Positions 4,884 through 6,183 of a stretch of DNA of 6,183 bases are shown in pieces. The stretch lies in assembly GCA_964418385.1 (NCBI GenBank), contig CAYQLH010000054.1, positions 1 through 6,183 on the forward strand, written 5' to 3'. Source of the DNA: RGIG2560 sp964418385. GTDB taxonomy: Bacteria; Patescibacteriota; Microgenomatia; UBA1400; PJMF01. Position 1 is the stretch's first letter. Each line of letters begins with the position of its first letter. Position numbers and translations under genes: made by a program. The notes under the pieces were generated by a model. The model saw nothing but the letters and a program-made list of their open reading frames with translations. It made no database searches and had not been told where the DNA came from.

Positions 4884-6183
4884 ATGGCAGAAGAGAAGAC
4901 CAACCAAAATACCCAGTCACCGGCGACGGCGCAGCCGAAGCAAGATGCAGGTGGTAGTCAAGATAGACGAATGAGCGTGGATACCGCTCGAGCTGATGCT
5001 CAGGCTGCGGGTGTGCGTTTGCCAGACGGCGAGACAAAACCCAAAAAGAAGCGTCGCCATCGTCGGGGTCGGAATCGTCATCGGAATACTAGTCACAATG
5101 ACGCATCTGGTGAGGATGCAGTCCAAGCGGTTCGGCAAGCGCCAAAAACTCGTCGAGACGTTGACAGTGTCAGTGACGCCGATCAAGTTCAAAATAAACC
5201 TCAAGTAACGGTTGAAAGTGAGAGCAAACCTAATAAGTCGCCGGCACCGGTAAAGCCAGTGGTGAAGTCTGGTCCAGTGCAGAATTTGCCGGCACGCACC
5301 AACGCGCGCTACTCAGAAGAAATGGCTAAAAAAACGGCGCAAATGCCTGTGAAAGTGCAGGCAGTGAGTAATTTGGACGTCTCCCCCACTCCGGTGTCAA
5401 AAGACAAAAATGATAAACCTGAAAAAAATGAGATGGCACGGCGTGATCGAGATGAAAAAGTGAAACCTCAGGCGAGCGCAAAGCGTGAGGATCATGGTCG
5501 CGAGCTTGCAGGACGCGAAAAAACGGGAACCAAGCTTTCGAAAGACAAGACAGAAAGCAAAGGTCCTTCCAGTGAGAAAAACACGTTGCCGCCCTTAATG
5601 GTGAACGGTAAACCGTACGAACCAGGTCAAAAAGTGGAATTCGCGCGTAGGGGTCTAAAGGCCACTTTTGCGGGAAAATCGGAGCGTCACGCTCAGCCTC
5701 AGGCGGAAGACAACAATTTGGATAAGATTTTGGCACAAACGGAACCCCAAGTTTCGGAGTCGGCGCAGACAGAGAAGATTTTGGAAGCGCCAACGACTGA
5801 GACAGATCATGTTCCAGAGCTGGAGGATTTGGGCGAGCAGCGTTTTACGCCGCACTTGAGTAGCAATGATATTAAAGCGGCGACGCCAACGTTTTCGTTG
5901 CAAGATATTCAACGAACGCGGCGGCGGCGAAAATTGCTCATTATTGGAATTGGGCTGGTAATTTTGATTGCTTTGTACGTGATTTGGTCAGGTTTTCATT
6001 TAGCACAGCAGTCAGGGCGAGACTCGACATCACCAACAACAGTGGTCGAAAATGAACCAGAAAACGTTGATAGTAACGGGCAAAAAGCAGTTTTGGCCGG
6101 TACGGTGGATACTAGCCAAATTAGTTTCCCGTCGCCCATTTTGGACAGAATTGCGATTTACGTCAGCACGAGTGGAACGGCGG
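4884..6183 (+). CDS. Single-pass membrane protein with long charged cytoplasmic N-terminus (partial)
   Basis: An open frame of 433 codons from ATG 4884 runs off the right edge with no stop. Residues 1-350 are low complexity and hydrophilic, rich in Lys, Glu, Ser, Pro, Gln and Ala, and probably disordered. A very basic segment at 52-67 (KPKKKRRHRRGRNRHR) could bind nucleic acid or acidic lipid. A short more ordered patch is MVNGKPYEPGQKVEFARRG. RTRRRRK (344-350) then precedes one hydrophobic helix (351-368, LLIIGIGLVILIALYVIW). By the positive-inside rule the N-terminus is cytoplasmic and the C-terminal part outside. After the helix comes a Ser/Thr/Glu-rich linker and the start of a possibly folded domain (ISFPSPILDRIAIYVSTSG). 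I do not recognise the family. The layout recalls envelope or pilus-assembly anchors, but this is inference. It has its own promoter and a leaderless start. Confidence 0.85.
   Translation, partial: MAEEKTNQNTQSPATAQPKQDAGGSQDRRMSVDTARADAQAAGVRLPDGETKPKKKRRHRRGRNRHRNTSHNDASGEDAVQAVRQAPKTRRDVDSVSDADQVQNKPQVTVESESKPNKSPAPVKPVVKSGPVQNLPARTNARYSEEMAKKTAQMPVKVQAVSNLDVSPTPVSKDKNDKPEKNEMARRDRDEKVKPQASAKREDHGRELAGREKTGTKLSKDKTESKGPSSEKNTLPPLMVNGKPYEPGQKVEFARRGLKATFAGKSERHAQPQAEDNNLDKILAQTEPQVSESAQTEKILEAPTTETDHVPELEDLGEQRFTPHLSSNDIKAATPTFSLQDIQRTRRRRKLLIIGIGLVILIALYVIWSGFHLAQQSGRDSTSPTTVVENEPENVDSNGQKAVLAGTVDTSQISFPSPILDRIAIYVSTSGTA

Overview
This window looks like a chromosomal segment from a streamlined, fermentative-type bacterium. 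The best guess is the Candidate Phyla Radiation (Patescibacteria), placed by inference only. The clues are a release factor 1 shortened in its N-terminal domain, a ribosomal protein bL31 with a long basic tail, small genes of low recognisability, no prmC after prfA, and repeated extended -10 promoters (TGTGGTATAAT) sitting almost on top of start codons. All genes lie on the + strand. Every complete protein gene ends in TAA, and no in-frame TGA is needed, so the standard bacterial code applies.

Layout. (1) 1-190: leader with two stacked promoters. (2) 191-1434: two-gene operon of a DHH/MYG1-like phosphoesterase and a HIT-family nucleotide hydrolase. (3) 1486-2921: promoter, then rpmE (bL31 with an 81-residue extension) and prfA (RF1), a translation operon. 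(4) 2922-3215: no long gene. It holds a strong promoter, a roughly 107-nt structured leader RNA that can form an H-type pseudoknot competing with an intrinsic terminator, and a possible 13-residue leader peptide. (5) 3216-3995: an unrecognised 259-residue protein that probably depends on read-through of that leader, closed by a strong UUCG-loop terminator. (6) 4081-4646: promoter and a transglutaminase-like cysteine-protein gene. (7) 4647-4883: an AT-rich direct-repeat array with a period of about 23 bp, then a terminator hairpin whose loop carries the -35 box of the next promoter. (8) 4884-end: the first 433 codons of a large single-pass membrane protein with a long charged cytoplasmic N-terminus, running off the window.

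Two regulatory themes stand out. First, genes that head transcripts (191, 1525, 4101, 4884) have ATG only 8-10 nt after the TATAAT hexamer, predicting leaderless mRNAs, while internal genes (1078, 2004) and the gene behind the leader RNA (3216) have purine-rich Shine-Dalgarno sites. Second, non-coding space is used densely: stacked promoters, a promoter inside a terminator, an attenuator-like RNA and a phased repeat array.
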